From contig JAHCMK010000003.1 of the NCBI GenBank assembly GCA_019192445.1, forward strand, positions 1-64,000: a stretch of 64,000 nucleotides of DNA, read 5' to 3'. The notes under the pieces were generated by a model that did no database searches, had not been told where the DNA came from, and was given only the letters and a program-made list of their open reading frames with translations. Of the stretch, positions 8,744-17,627 are shown one piece after another. The translations under genes were made by a program, and so were the position numbers. Numbering within the stretch: position 1 is the first letter of the stretch; each line of letters begins with the position of its first letter. This DNA is from Oceanococcus sp. HetDA_MAG_MS8 (lineage in GTDB: Bacteria; Pseudomonadota; Gammaproteobacteria; Nevskiales; Oceanococcaceae).

Positions 8744-11203
8744 GTGACCGCCCTGTTTGACAACTACCAGGCCCATGCGGGTCGTTATGACGAGCTGGTC
8801 ACGGCAGACGGAGGCTTGCGCGCGCATTGGGCGGATTTGGCCCAAGTGGTTGCCGGCTTCGATGCGCGTCAACTCAGTGAACGGCGCTTCGAGATGCAGC
8901 GCATGCTGCGCGAGCATGGTGTTACCTACAACATCTACGGTCGGGACCGACGCACGCCCGGTGGCTGGGCCTTGGATTTGCTGCCGCTGGTACTCACCAG
9001 CGTGGAGTGGCGTGACATTGAAGTGGGTATGGCGCAACGCGCCGAGCTACTGCGTGTGATTCTGGCCGATATTTATGGCCCGCAACGTCTGCTCAGTCGG
9101 GGATTATTACCAGCCCGCTTGGTACTTGGGCATCCTGGGTTTTTGCTGCCATGTTGGCAGGCGGAAGCCGTGGGCGAACAGGCCCTGACTTTGTATGCCG
9201 CCGATCTGGGGCGACAGCCGGATGGGTCTTTGTGGGTGACGGCTGACCGTACTCAAGCTCCTTCGGGTATGGGCTATGCCCTGGAGGCTCGCACCATCAG
9301 TTCGCGGGTGCTGCCCAGCCTGTTCCGAGAGTCGCATGTACACCCTGTGCTCCCATTTGTGCGGGCCCTGCGGCGTCGGCTAGTCACCTTGGCCGAGGAT
9401 GAGCCAGAAGCGATTGGTGTGCTTACACCAGGCGCGGCTAACGAAACTTATTCTGAGCATGCTTATTTGGCGCGCCAGCTTGGGTTGAGTTTGGTGGAAG
9501 GCGAGGATCTGATGGTGGAGCAGGGCAAAACCTGGATGCTGGGGGCTACCGGACCCCAGGCCATTCGGGTGTTGCTGCGGCGCATGGATGACCATTTTTG
9601 TGAGCCACTGGAGCTGAACCGGCATTCCTTGTTGGGGACGCCAGGGTTGTTGCAAAGCGTGCGTAATCGCAGCCTGTGCATGGTGAACCCGCTCGGTTCT
9701 GGAGTGGTGGAAAACCCAGGCCTGATGCCCTTTTTGCCGCAGATCTGTAAGCAGGTTCTTGGCGAAGAGTTGAAGTTGCCGTCGGTCACCACGTTATGGT
9801 GCGCCAATTCTGGTGTGACCCAAAAAGTGTTTCAGGAGCCCGAGCGCTGGGTGCTGCGCAATGTGCGTAGCCAAGAAACCGTGCATCAGTCCCTGGCTGA
9901 GCTTAGCCAAGAGGCGCGGACTGCGTTGCGGGAACAAGTGGAGGCGGACCCCGAAAGTTATGTGGTGCAACCGGCATTGGCCCATAGCTGTGCGCCGGTG
10001 CTCACGCGCCAAGGCGTCGTGACGCGTAGCGTGGAGATGCGTACTTTTGCTCTGGCTGAAGGCGAGGAATTTCGGGTGATGACCGGAGGCCTCGCTCGAA
10101 CCGGGCGTAGCGCCGACAGCTGGCGGGTGTCTGGTCAGCTTGGCGGCGTCAGCAAAGATATTTGGGTCTTGGCCTCCGAAGCGCAGCGCGATGCACAAAT
10201 ACTGCCGCAATTCTTGCGCCCACGCTCAAGCAGTGCCAGCCTGCGCGATCCCCATGTGGCTGAGCGTTTGCTGTGGATGGGACGCTACTTGGTGCGCGGT
10301 GAGATTCTGGCTCGGCTGCTGCAGGTGGTGATCAAGCGTTTGATCGAATTGGCACCGCAAGCCCCCGATGTTGTCGCCCAGCAACTCTGTCGGGCACTGA
10401 CCTGGCAGACCACGCTGTATCCAGGGTTTGTAGGGCCGATGGGGGAGTCGGCGCGGCAGCAACCGCTAACCGAGCTGCAAGCCATCATGTGCGGTGAGCA
10501 CCCATCGGCTTTGCGCGGCTTGGGGCGCCAGCTGCGCGATGACGCTTTTGTGTTGAGACACCTGCTGCCCGCGGAAGGCTTAGCCCAGCTGGCACGGCTG
10601 GACGAAGATCTGGTGCAGCTGGCCGACTACGACAGTTTGCATCGGGCCGCTGAGCAGGCCGCCTTACGCTTGGCTGCGGTGCATGGGGGGCTGCTACGCA
10701 GCTTGCCGGAGGACAGCGTGCGCCACCTCCTGGAGTTAGGAGCTGCTGTAGAGAACACTCAGATGACGGTGCGACTGTTGCGCTCCCTGATTATGGATCC
10801 AGCCCTGCTGGATGAAACGGGGCCCGCACTGTTTGATGTGCTGGGTATTCCTCCTTTCGTTGTGGGCGCCGAGGAGCAATCTACCCAAGAGGCCTTATTA
10901 CAGAATGTTCTACTGGCCGACCGTCACCCTGGAACCGTGCGTTACCAGCTGATGGTGGTAGAGCGTGGTCTGCGGGCAATGCCGGCATTGAATCCCTCTG
11001 AGCATCGCTTGGAAGCACATGTGGCCGACAAGCTTGTTGAGGTTGGAAGCTGGGATGCCGCCGGATTATGTGCCGATACCGAGCACCTTGAGGCAACCTT
11101 GAGTGCCCTCAGTGACTGGCTGAGGTTGCTGGGTAGCCGGTTGGAACGCCGCTACGCGCCGCGCCGTCCGGCACGTAGCGTTCAGCTGGTGCAAACCGCA
11201 TGA
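8744..11203 (+). CDS. ATP-grasp/alpha-E fusion protein, ATP site degenerate
   Basis: An 819-residue fusion: residues about 1-490 are a COG2308-type ATP-grasp domain and about 500-810 an alpha-E domain (HVAERLLWMGRYLVRGEILARLL). It repeats in one chain the fold order of the two preceding genes, so it probably arose by duplication and fusion. Its ATP-binding elements are changed: the partner's VVVKPANESGGYG is replaced by WVLRNVRSQETVH, losing the lysine and glycines, and LEDNLRVPSG is TADRTQAPSG, losing the Glu-x-Asn metal ligands. I infer a regulatory or scaffolding role. The start is GTG, 17 bases after the previous stop; the end overlaps the next gene by ATGA. Confidence 0.88.
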   Translation: MTALFDNYQAHAGRYDELVTADGGLRAHWADLAQVVAGFDARQLSERRFEMQRMLREHGVTYNIYGRDRRTPGGWALDLLPLVLTSVEWRDIEVGMAQRAELLRVILADIYGPQRLLSRGLLPARLVLGHPGFLLPCWQAEAVGEQALTLYAADLGRQPDGSLWVTADRTQAPSGMGYALEARTISSRVLPSLFRESHVHPVLPFVRALRRRLVTLAEDEPEAIGVLTPGAANETYSEHAYLARQLGLSLVEGEDLMVEQGKTWMLGATGPQAIRVLLRRMDDHFCEPLELNRHSLLGTPGLLQSVRNRSLCMVNPLGSGVVENPGLMPFLPQICKQVLGEELKLPSVTTLWCANSGVTQKVFQEPERWVLRNVRSQETVHQSLAELSQEARTALREQVEADPESYVVQPALAHSCAPVLTRQGVVTRSVEMRTFALAEGEEFRVMTGGLARTGRSADSWRVSGQLGGVSKDIWVLASEAQRDAQILPQFLRPRSSSASLRDPHVAERLLWMGRYLVRGEILARLLQVVIKRLIELAPQAPDVVAQQLCRALTWQTTLYPGFVGPMGESARQQPLTELQAIMCGEHPSALRGLGRQLRDDAFVLRHLLPAEGLAQLARLDEDLVQLADYDSLHRAAEQAALRLAAVHGGLLRSLPEDSVRHLLELGAAVENTQMTVRLLRSLIMDPALLDETGPALFDVLGIPPFVVGAEEQSTQEALLQNVLLADRHPGTVRYQLMVVERGLRAMPALNPSEHRLEAHVADKLVEVGSWDAAGLCADTEHLEATLSALSDWLRLLGSRLERRYAPRRPARSVQLVQTA

Positions 11204-12099
11204 CTCTGCGCTACCTCCTTCGTCATTACACGGAGTATCAATACAAGGAGCCGGTGGAGTTCGCTCACAATCAGATTCGGATGCTGTTGCGTGATGCGCC
11301 CCATCAGGAAGTACTCGCGCGCAGCGTACGTATTCGACCACGCCCCTCTTGGGGAAAATTGCAAAGCGATTACTTTGCGAACCGCGTGCTCTGGACAGAG
11401 CTGGATCAAGCGCATCGTCTGTCGCGCATTTTTATTAAGCATGAGCTGGAGCTGCAGCCGCCTGCGCTGGTACCAGCCGAGCACACTCCAGGTCTGGCCG
11501 AGCTACAGGCGCAGCTGGCCTCAGCGCGCTTTGCTCAGGACCCGGCGCTGATGCTTTACACATTGCCGAGCCGGCTGGTACCCAGCCAGCATCCAGCACT
11601 GAGGGCCTTTGCTGCGCCTTTCTTCCACACTGGACGTCCGGTGCTCGAAGCGGCTGAGTCCTTGATGCAGCATATCTATGAACATTTCAAATTCGACCCC
11701 GAGGCCACCAGCATCACGACTCCGGTGTTGGATGTGCTGGAGCAGCGCCATGGCGTGTGCCAAGACTTTGCCCAATTAATGATTGGTGCTTGCCGAGCCA
11801 TGGGGTTGCCGGCCCGTTACGTGAGCGGTTACATAGAAACCTTACCGCCGCCCGGTAAGCCGAGACTGGTCGGAGCCGATGCTTCTCATGCTTGGCTGAG
11901 CCTGTGGTGCGGGGCTGAGCATGGCTGGCAGGATCTAGATCCCACCAACAATCAGCGTCCTCAGGGTCAGCACATTATTGCCGCGTGGGGGCGTGATTAT
12001 GATGATGTCATTCCCCTTAACGGCGTGATTTCTGGCGGCGGAGACAGCAGCAAGCTGCGTGTGCGCGTGGACTTAAAGCGCCTACTAGGCTCTACCTAG
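11200..12099 (+). CDS. Transglutaminase-like protein
   Basis: A 299-residue transglutaminase-fold protein with its N-terminal beta domain (residues about 1-120) and catalytic core. The triad is C187 (HGVCQDF), H230 (ASHAWL) and D247 (QDLDPTNN). Bacterial members act as cysteine proteases or amide transferases; in this operon it may remove or exchange the peptide linkage made by the ATP-grasp enzyme. It is a separate paralogue of the N-terminal half of the first operon gene. Its stop codon overlaps that of the convergent GST gene, so the operon ends here; no terminator is visible. Confidence 0.9.
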   Translation: MTLRYLLRHYTEYQYKEPVEFAHNQIRMLLRDAPHQEVLARSVRIRPRPSWGKLQSDYFANRVLWTELDQAHRLSRIFIKHELELQPPALVPAEHTPGLAELQAQLASARFAQDPALMLYTLPSRLVPSQHPALRAFAAPFFHTGRPVLEAAESLMQHIYEHFKFDPEATSITTPVLDVLEQRHGVCQDFAQLMIGACRAMGLPARYVSGYIETLPPPGKPRLVGADASHAWLSLWCGAEHGWQDLDPTNNQRPQGQHIIAAWGRDYDDVIPLNGVISGGGDSSKLRVRVDLKRLLGST

Positions 12100-12758
12100 C
12101 TCTCCAGTCCCCAGTTCAGGTCGATCCCAGGCCCAGCTTCCGGCTGCCAGGGCGCATATTTCGTCATGATGCGGCCGAACAAGGGTGTAGCCAGTCCTTG
12201 CTGCAGCCAGTGCTGCAGGGCGGGCATGGGCGTTTGCGCGAACCACTGCTGGTCAATCATTGAAAATTGCCGCACAAAGGGCAGCAAAGCCCAATCGACC
12301 AGGCGGCGCTGGCTGCCGAGTAGGGCGCCACCATTGGCCTCCAGGCGCACATTCCAGTCGCGTAGGATGTGCATGGCTTGGTCGCGGTAATGCTCCATGC
12401 TGTGCTCGGGAAAGCGCACCGAATACTTTGTGCGGTCCAGCCAATGTTTGAACTCGCCGTCATTGATCGCCAGCAGCTCTTGGGTCGTAGCAGCATCATT
12501 GGCGTGTAGCCAGCCCTGCGGATCGGACTGCTGTAGCGCCCAATGCATCACGTCCAGACTTTCGTCGATGACTTCGCCTTCCGGCAGCACCAGTACCGGA
12601 ACCGTCGCTTTGGCCGAGGCTTCGAGCATGGCCGCAGGCTTGTCTTTGAGCAAAATTTCCCGCAGCTCTAGATCGATTTGCGCGACAGCTAAGGCCAGGC
12701 GCGCGCGCATCGCATAGGGGCAGCGCCGGAAGCTGTAGAGAATAGGCCGTGGCCTCAT
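12096..12758 (-). CDS. Glutathione S-transferase family protein
   Basis: A 220-residue protein with an N-terminal thioredoxin-like GST domain (ILYSFRRCPYAMRARLAL, with C14-P15 in the active-site turn; cis-Pro region VPVLVLPEG; ESLDVMHW) and a helical C-terminal domain. GSTs conjugate or reduce substrates with glutathione in the cytoplasm; the CPYA motif suggests an omega- or glutaredoxin-like cysteine enzyme. Its start overlaps the trhO stop by four bases, so the two genes are translated together. Confidence 0.85.
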   Translation of the reverse strand: MRPRPILYSFRRCPYAMRARLALAVAQIDLELREILLKDKPAAMLEASAKATVPVLVLPEGEVIDESLDVMHWALQQSDPQGWLHANDAATTQELLAINDGEFKHWLDRTKYSVRFPEHSMEHYRDQAMHILRDWNVRLEANGGALLGSQRRLVDWALLPFVRQFSMIDQQWFAQTPMPALQHWLQQGLATPLFGRIMTKYAPWQPEAGPGIDLNWGLES

Positions 12759-13681
12759 GACTGGCGCTGAATCTTCTGGCCTAGATGACGTTGCTGACGG
12801 GCTTCGGCCAATTGCATTTGCCGCTCGCGTTCGGCGAGGCGCGCTTTTTTATCCTCATCGATGCGGTCTGCACAATGCGGGCAGCTCACGCCGGCTTCAA
12901 AGCGTCGGTCATTGCGCTCGGCGGGGCTTAAGGGGTGGCGACAGGCATGGCACTGGGTATAGGAGCCGGGGCGCAGCTCTTTGTCGACGCTGACGCGCCC
13001 ATCAAAGACAAAGCATTCGCCTTCCCAGCGGTTGTCTTCACGCGGCATGTCCTCAAAATACTGCAAGATGCCGCCATCTAAGTGGTAGACCTCCGCAAAG
13101 CCTGACTTCAATAAGTGGTGGGTGGCTTTTTCGCAGCGAATGCCGCCGGTACAAAACATTGCCACTTTACGGTGCTTCTGCGGATCTAAATGGTCTTTGA
13201 CGAAGCTAGGGAACTCCCGGAAGTGCTCGGTGTGTGGAGAAATGGCGCCGGGGAAGGTGCCCACATCAATTTCGTAGTCATTCCGGGTGTCAATGACCAG
13301 TACTTCGGGGTCGTCCAGCAGTGCATTCCATTCTGGGCCACGTACACGCCGGCCATTCAGGGCAAGCGGGTCGGTGCCGGGTACACCCATGGTGACGATT
13401 TCGTTCTTCAAGCGGACCTTCATGCGCAGGAAGGGCATGCTCTCCGCCGTCGACCATTTGACGCTGATCTGGTTGAGGCCGAGCTCATCGCTTAAATAGC
13501 CCAACAGAGCTTCCAGCCCCGGCCGTGATCCAGCGACCGTGCCGTTGATGCCTTCTGCAGCAAGCAGTAGCGTGCCTTGTAGTTCTTGCTCCTCACACAG
13601 GCTACGGAGCGGTTCTTGCAGGTCGGCAAATCCTGGTAATTCGGCGAACTGATACAGCGCAAGGATATGAACGGCGGGCAT
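12755..13681 (-). CDS. trhO: tRNA uridine(34) hydroxylase TrhO (rhodanese family)
   Basis: A 308-residue TrhO (YceA) homologue. TrhO uses O2 to make 5-hydroxyuridine at the wobble position of tRNAs, a step towards cmo5U/mcmo5U. The N-terminal part has the LLLAAEGINGTVAG block; the rhodanese domain carries the catalytic cysteine C177 in MFCTGGIRCEKA; the C-terminal part has CxxC pairs (CHAC, CPHC) and a charged, coiled tail. It starts just inside the longest reading of the divergent histidine kinase gene and shares an ATGA overlap with the GST gene downstream. Confidence 0.93.
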   Translation of the reverse strand: MPAVHILALYQFAELPGFADLQEPLRSLCEEQELQGTLLLAAEGINGTVAGSRPGLEALLGYLSDELGLNQISVKWSTAESMPFLRMKVRLKNEIVTMGVPGTDPLALNGRRVRGPEWNALLDDPEVLVIDTRNDYEIDVGTFPGAISPHTEHFREFPSFVKDHLDPQKHRKVAMFCTGGIRCEKATHHLLKSGFAEVYHLDGGILQYFEDMPREDNRWEGECFVFDGRVSVDKELRPGSYTQCHACRHPLSPAERNDRRFEAGVSCPHCADRIDEDKKARLAERERQMQLAEARQQRHLGQKIQRQS

Positions 13682-13744
13682 GGGTCTAATAACGAAACGC
13701 AGGCCCCGATTTTATCGGGTGCAGCGCGCGAGCGCGTAGCACCT

Positions 13745-15763
13745 ATGGCCGCAGACTGGCGGAAAAGGCTTCGGCAAACTTGGGGTAGCACCACCATCAT
13801 GCGCCGCATTCTGTGGCCTTTGCTGCTATTGATTGGCCTGAGTAATTTGCTGGTCATTGGTTTGGGAGCCCATCGCCTAGACCAGGAACTGCTCGATAAC
13901 GCGGCCTCCGTTCTGCGCACAGAAACCCAGGTGCTCGGCGATCGATTTTTGTTTGCTGTAGACGAACTGCGCGCCGATGCCCATTTTATGGCGGCCGTAT
14001 TGCCGCGCGATCTTGCTTTGTCACTCGCGCATAAAGGGCAGCCCGATACGGACTGGCTACACATTGAGGAGCACTTTATCGCGCTACTACAAGCCAAACC
14101 GCGGGACGCCCAGGTTCGGCTTTTGGATCGCTATGGTATGGAGCTGATGCGTGTCCATCGAGCGGCCCCTGGTGAGCCAGTCCGCAGCGCCCCGGTTGAT
14201 CAGCTTCAAAACAAATCGACCCGGCCTTATGTACTCGCGTTAAGCCAGCTACCACAGGGTGACATTTACGTCTCCGGTATTGATCTCAATCGTGAACAAG
14301 GGCGGATTCAGGAACCGCCGCAAGCGGTCATCCGTGCTGGCGTGGCCATCCGTGATGCCCAGGGAGCCTTGCAAGGAATGCTGGTGATCAACCGCTTCCT
14401 CGACCATCATTTTGAGGGCTTGTTTGCCAGCCGAACTGTGGCTGAGGAGTTTCGCCTCGCCAACGCACAGGGGGAGTACATCCTGCACCCTGACCCCAGT
14501 CAGGAGTTCTGTTTTGAAATCGGAGCCAGCTGCAGCGTATTAGACGATATCCCCGCCGCTCGCGCAGTCATTGCCAAACGCCAAGATGTGCTGACCGAGT
14601 CGATATCTGGGGGAAGCCTGGCTGTGGTGCGTGCCTTGGATTACAGCCAAAATGCGGATGGACGCCTGTTGGTCGTGGCCTTAAGCAATCGCGACCGTGC
14701 AACCCAGTTGCGTGAGGTGGTGATCAGTCGTGTCACCGTCGCGGGTGTGGGCGTATTGTTCCTTTCGGTCTTGGTAGCCACCTTGCTGGCTCGCTATATC
14801 GCCCGGCCCATTGTGGATATGCGCGAAGCGATCCGCCGCGAAGGCTTAAATGTGCGGCCAGAGCATCTACCCTTGCGTGGTCATGGTGAGGTGCCTGAGC
14901 TGGCGCGCGCCTTTCATGACTTGGTCATTCAGTTGCGTACGCAAAAAACGTTGTTGGAGCTTGAGGTCGGTCAGCGTAAGGCCGCTCAGGCCGACCTGGA
15001 AGTCAAAAACGAAGAGTTACAGCGCGCCAACAAAGAGGTGGAGCAGTTTGCCTACATTGCTTCGCATGATTTGCAGGAGCCGGTGCGCACCGTGCGCAGT
15101 TTTATCGACATGTTGCGGCAAAACTGCGGTGACAGCTTAGATATGGATGGGCTGCAAATTCTGGAGTTCATTGAGAACTCCTCCTTGCGCATGCAAGAGC
15201 TCATTAAAGGCCTCCTGGATTACAGCCGCTTAGGCAAGCACGCCGCTCCCTCCCGCGTGTCCTTGAATGGCCTGTTGGAGGATGTGGAACAGGATCTCAG
15301 CACGCGACTTGCGGAAACGCAGGCGCAGCTTCATATCGCGGAGCTGCCCGATGTGATGGGACATAAGACCGAACTGCGCTTGTTGTTCCAAAACCTGATT
15401 TCTAACGCAATCAAGTTCGCCAGGCCAGGCGTGCCCCCAGTGGTGAAGGTGTCGGCTCAGGAAGAGGACGATCATTGGGTGTTCCAGGTTGAAGATAACG
15501 GTATTGGAATTGCAAAGAGCCAGTACGAACGTGTGTTCCTGATCTTTCAGCGCTTACACGGTCGTTTCGACTACGAAGGTACCGGCATAGGGCTAGCGCA
15601 TTGCAAAAAGATTGTGGAACTGCACGGCGGACGGATTTGGTTGGAGTCCGAAGAGGGTCAGGGCAGTACCTTTTACTTCAGCCTCAAGCGGGTGGCCGAA
15701 GGCGCCGACGATGCACCACCAGAGTCGTCGCATGAGCATTCCCCACATCCTGCTGGTGGATGA
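13745..15763 (+). CDS. Membrane sensor histidine kinase with Cache-like sensor
   Basis: A kinase of about 672 residues. A membrane segment (ILWPLLLLIGLSNLLVIGLG) is followed by a large extracytoplasmic domain of Cache type, a second segment (VGVLFLSVLVATLLARYIA), a HAMP-like linker, a coiled coil, HisKA with H441 in ASHDLQEPVRT, and a HATPase domain (NLISNAIKFA, DNGIGIA, GTGIGLAHCKKI). The SHDLQEPVR box is typical of phytochrome-type kinases paired with single-domain receivers. No start has a good ribosome binding site; ATG 13745 leaves a short cytoplasmic lead, while the frame opens at 13667 overlapping trhO. The receiver gene overlaps its 3' end. Confidence 0.88.
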   Translation: MAADWRKRLRQTWGSTTIMRRILWPLLLLIGLSNLLVIGLGAHRLDQELLDNAASVLRTETQVLGDRFLFAVDELRADAHFMAAVLPRDLALSLAHKGQPDTDWLHIEEHFIALLQAKPRDAQVRLLDRYGMELMRVHRAAPGEPVRSAPVDQLQNKSTRPYVLALSQLPQGDIYVSGIDLNREQGRIQEPPQAVIRAGVAIRDAQGALQGMLVINRFLDHHFEGLFASRTVAEEFRLANAQGEYILHPDPSQEFCFEIGASCSVLDDIPAARAVIAKRQDVLTESISGGSLAVVRALDYSQNADGRLLVVALSNRDRATQLREVVISRVTVAGVGVLFLSVLVATLLARYIARPIVDMREAIRREGLNVRPEHLPLRGHGEVPELARAFHDLVIQLRTQKTLLELEVGQRKAAQADLEVKNEELQRANKEVEQFAYIASHDLQEPVRTVRSFIDMLRQNCGDSLDMDGLQILEFIENSSLRMQELIKGLLDYSRLGKHAAPSRVSLNGLLEDVEQDLSTRLAETQAQLHIAELPDVMGHKTELRLLFQNLISNAIKFARPGVPPVVKVSAQEEDDHWVFQVEDNGIGIAKSQYERVFLIFQRLHGRFDYEGTGIGLAHCKKIVELHGGRIWLESEEGQGSTFYFSLKRVAEGADDAPPESSHEHSPHPAGG

Positions 15764-16115
15764 TTATCCGGCGGATAATTTTCTGCATCGACGTCTACTA
15801 CTCAGCGCGAAGCTGGCTCAAGTGGTCAGCGTATGCGAAAACGGGCGTGATGCCCTGGATTGGCTGCAGCAGTGCTCTACCGACAATATCCCAGGCCTCA
15901 TTCTTCTGGACCTGAACATGCCGGTGATGGATGGCTGGGGCTTTCTGCATGCCCACGCTTTGCTTCCGCTTGAGCAGCAGGTTGCCCAGGTGTTGATCAT
16001 GCTCAGCACCAGTTTGCCACCGGCGCGGGAGGCAGAGCTGGGCCAACATACCCAGGTGAAGGGCTGCGTGGCCAAGCCGCTTAGCATCGACGCGATTCAG
16101 GAGTTGCTGACTTAG
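15732..16115 (+). CDS. Single-domain response regulator
   Basis: A 127-residue receiver domain and nothing else. The acidic pair D10-D11, phospho-acceptor D60 (LILLDLNMPVMDGW), the switch serine in MLSTS and the lysine in VAKPL are present. Its resemblance to Rcp1-type regulators, which pair with SHDLQEP-type kinases, agrees with its position: it begins 32 bases before the end of the kinase gene. With no output domain it should relay phosphate or bind a partner protein. Confidence 0.88.
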   Translation: MSIPHILLVDDYPADNFLHRRLLLSAKLAQVVSVCENGRDALDWLQQCSTDNIPGLILLDLNMPVMDGWGFLHAHALLPLEQQVAQVLIMLSTSLPPAREAELGQHTQVKGCVAKPLSIDAIQELLT

Positions 16116-16168
16116 ATCAAGTTCTGGTCATAGCAGTTGCGGCAGCCTATGGGGCCACTCCAGCCGCG

Positions 16169-17596
16169 ATGGGCATGGCCATGAACGAACTGCACCCCCT
16201 GGACTGGGCCTGGTTACTCCTAGAGTCTGCTCGCGCCCCCATGCATGTGGGCTGCTTGCAGGTGTTCTCGGCGCCTGCCGATCAACCTGAGCACCGCCTT
16301 TTTGGTCCGGCGCCTCGCTGGCGTGGGGAGGTGGCTGCGGTGCCGCCGTGGAACTGGCGGCTACAGCGTCCCTTGCTGGGACGGCCATCGTGGGTGGAAG
16401 ACACGCAGATGGATCTGGAGTACCACTTGCAAGATTGGGCGCTGCCGCAACATCAGCTGCAGCGGGAACTGAATCGCCTGCTAGGGCGCCTGCATGAGCA
16501 AGCTCTGGATACCGAGCGGCCTTTGTGGGAATGTCATCGCATCCATAATTTGGCGCCGTCACGAGTCGCGGTGTATTTCAAGCTGCATCATGCCTTGGTT
16601 GATGGAGTCGGAGGTGTGCGCCTGTTGCAACGTTTGTTGCAAACCCGTGCCGAGGATGTGCAGCCCCTACCGGCTTGGGCGCGATCTAGCCAAGCACCCT
16701 CAGCGATGGCGACGGAGTCTGCCCCAGCTTCTGCTTGGCAGCGCATTGGTCATGAGCTCAGCCGTGAGCTGGGTGAAGTTCCGGATGTCACCCGTGCTCT
16801 GGCCCAGCTGGCGAGGCGTAGCCTGCATCAGGCCGGCTCTGACTTGAGTGCTCCCTTTGCCTCACCCGCAACCATCTTTAATGGGCGGGTCTCTCAAGAG
16901 CGGGCTGTCGCGCGTACGCATTGGCAGCTTGATCGCCTGCAACACCTGGCCCACCAACGAGGCTGTTCCGTGAACGACGTGCTATTGAGTGTGTGCGGCG
17001 GGGCCCTGAGGCGCTACTTGATCCAACATGCACAGCTTGCACCCACCAGTCTGACCGCTGGAGTGCCAGTGTCACTGCGCCAGCCCGGCGATGTGTCTAC
17101 GGGATCCGCTTTGAGCTTCATGGTGGCCGCCTTGCACACCGAAATCGCCGATCCCGCACAACGTCTACAGGCGGTCACCCGATCCACCCGCGCTGCCAAG
17201 GCCCACCTGAAGGGTATGCGACCGCAAAGCCTGCCCGACTACACCTTGCTCCTCATGGCTCCGGCGATGGTGGAGATGTTGAGCGGCTTGGCGGGGCGTT
17301 TAAGACCTCCCTTCAATGTGGTTATTTCCAATATTCCTGGGCCCAGTCAGCCGCTGTATGACAATGGCGCAAGGCTAGAGGCCATATATCCCAGCTCGAT
17401 CGTGACGGACGGTCAGGCGCTCAACATCACGGCCATGTCCTACGCCGGCCAACTCTTTGTGGGGCTCACGGCGTGTGCGCGCAGCGTGCCGCATGTGCAG
17501 CAGATTGCGCAGGCCATGGATGAAGAGCTAGAGGCTTTGGAGGCAATCACCGAGGAGGCTGGGCAAGTGCAGTCTTGCAGTGCCAAAGCCGGCTGA
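16169..17596 (+). CDS. Wax ester synthase/diacylglycerol acyltransferase family protein
   Basis: A 475-residue WS/DGAT enzyme that joins an acyl-CoA to a fatty alcohol or diacylglycerol to make storage lipid. The catalytic HHxxxDG motif is HHALVDG at 140-146, and the family opening ELHPLDWAWLLLE is present. The later blocks SVNDVLLSVCGGALRRYL and NVVISNIPGP match the C-terminal DUF1298 half. ATGs at 16169, 16175 and 16181 are all possible; the last gives the usual family N-terminus. Its neighbours have no lipid role. Wax or triglyceride storage is common in hydrocarbon-using marine bacteria. Confidence 0.9.
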   Translation: MGMAMNELHPLDWAWLLLESARAPMHVGCLQVFSAPADQPEHRLFGPAPRWRGEVAAVPPWNWRLQRPLLGRPSWVEDTQMDLEYHLQDWALPQHQLQRELNRLLGRLHEQALDTERPLWECHRIHNLAPSRVAVYFKLHHALVDGVGGVRLLQRLLQTRAEDVQPLPAWARSSQAPSAMATESAPASAWQRIGHELSRELGEVPDVTRALAQLARRSLHQAGSDLSAPFASPATIFNGRVSQERAVARTHWQLDRLQHLAHQRGCSVNDVLLSVCGGALRRYLIQHAQLAPTSLTAGVPVSLRQPGDVSTGSALSFMVAALHTEIADPAQRLQAVTRSTRAAKAHLKGMRPQSLPDYTLLLMAPAMVEMLSGLAGRLRPPFNVVISNIPGPSQPLYDNGARLEAIYPSSIVTDGQALNITAMSYAGQLFVGLTACARSVPHVQQIAQAMDEELEALEAITEEAGQVQSCSAKAG

Positions 17597-17627
17597 CGCT
17601 CAGCGGCAGTGATGCCCGCTACGCGTC

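Noticed and set aside
12100-13681. Anbu (HslV-like) peptidase expected after the ATP-grasp operon
   Set aside because: The genes found here are a GST and TrhO; no frame in the window shows an Ntn threonine protease of the HslV type.
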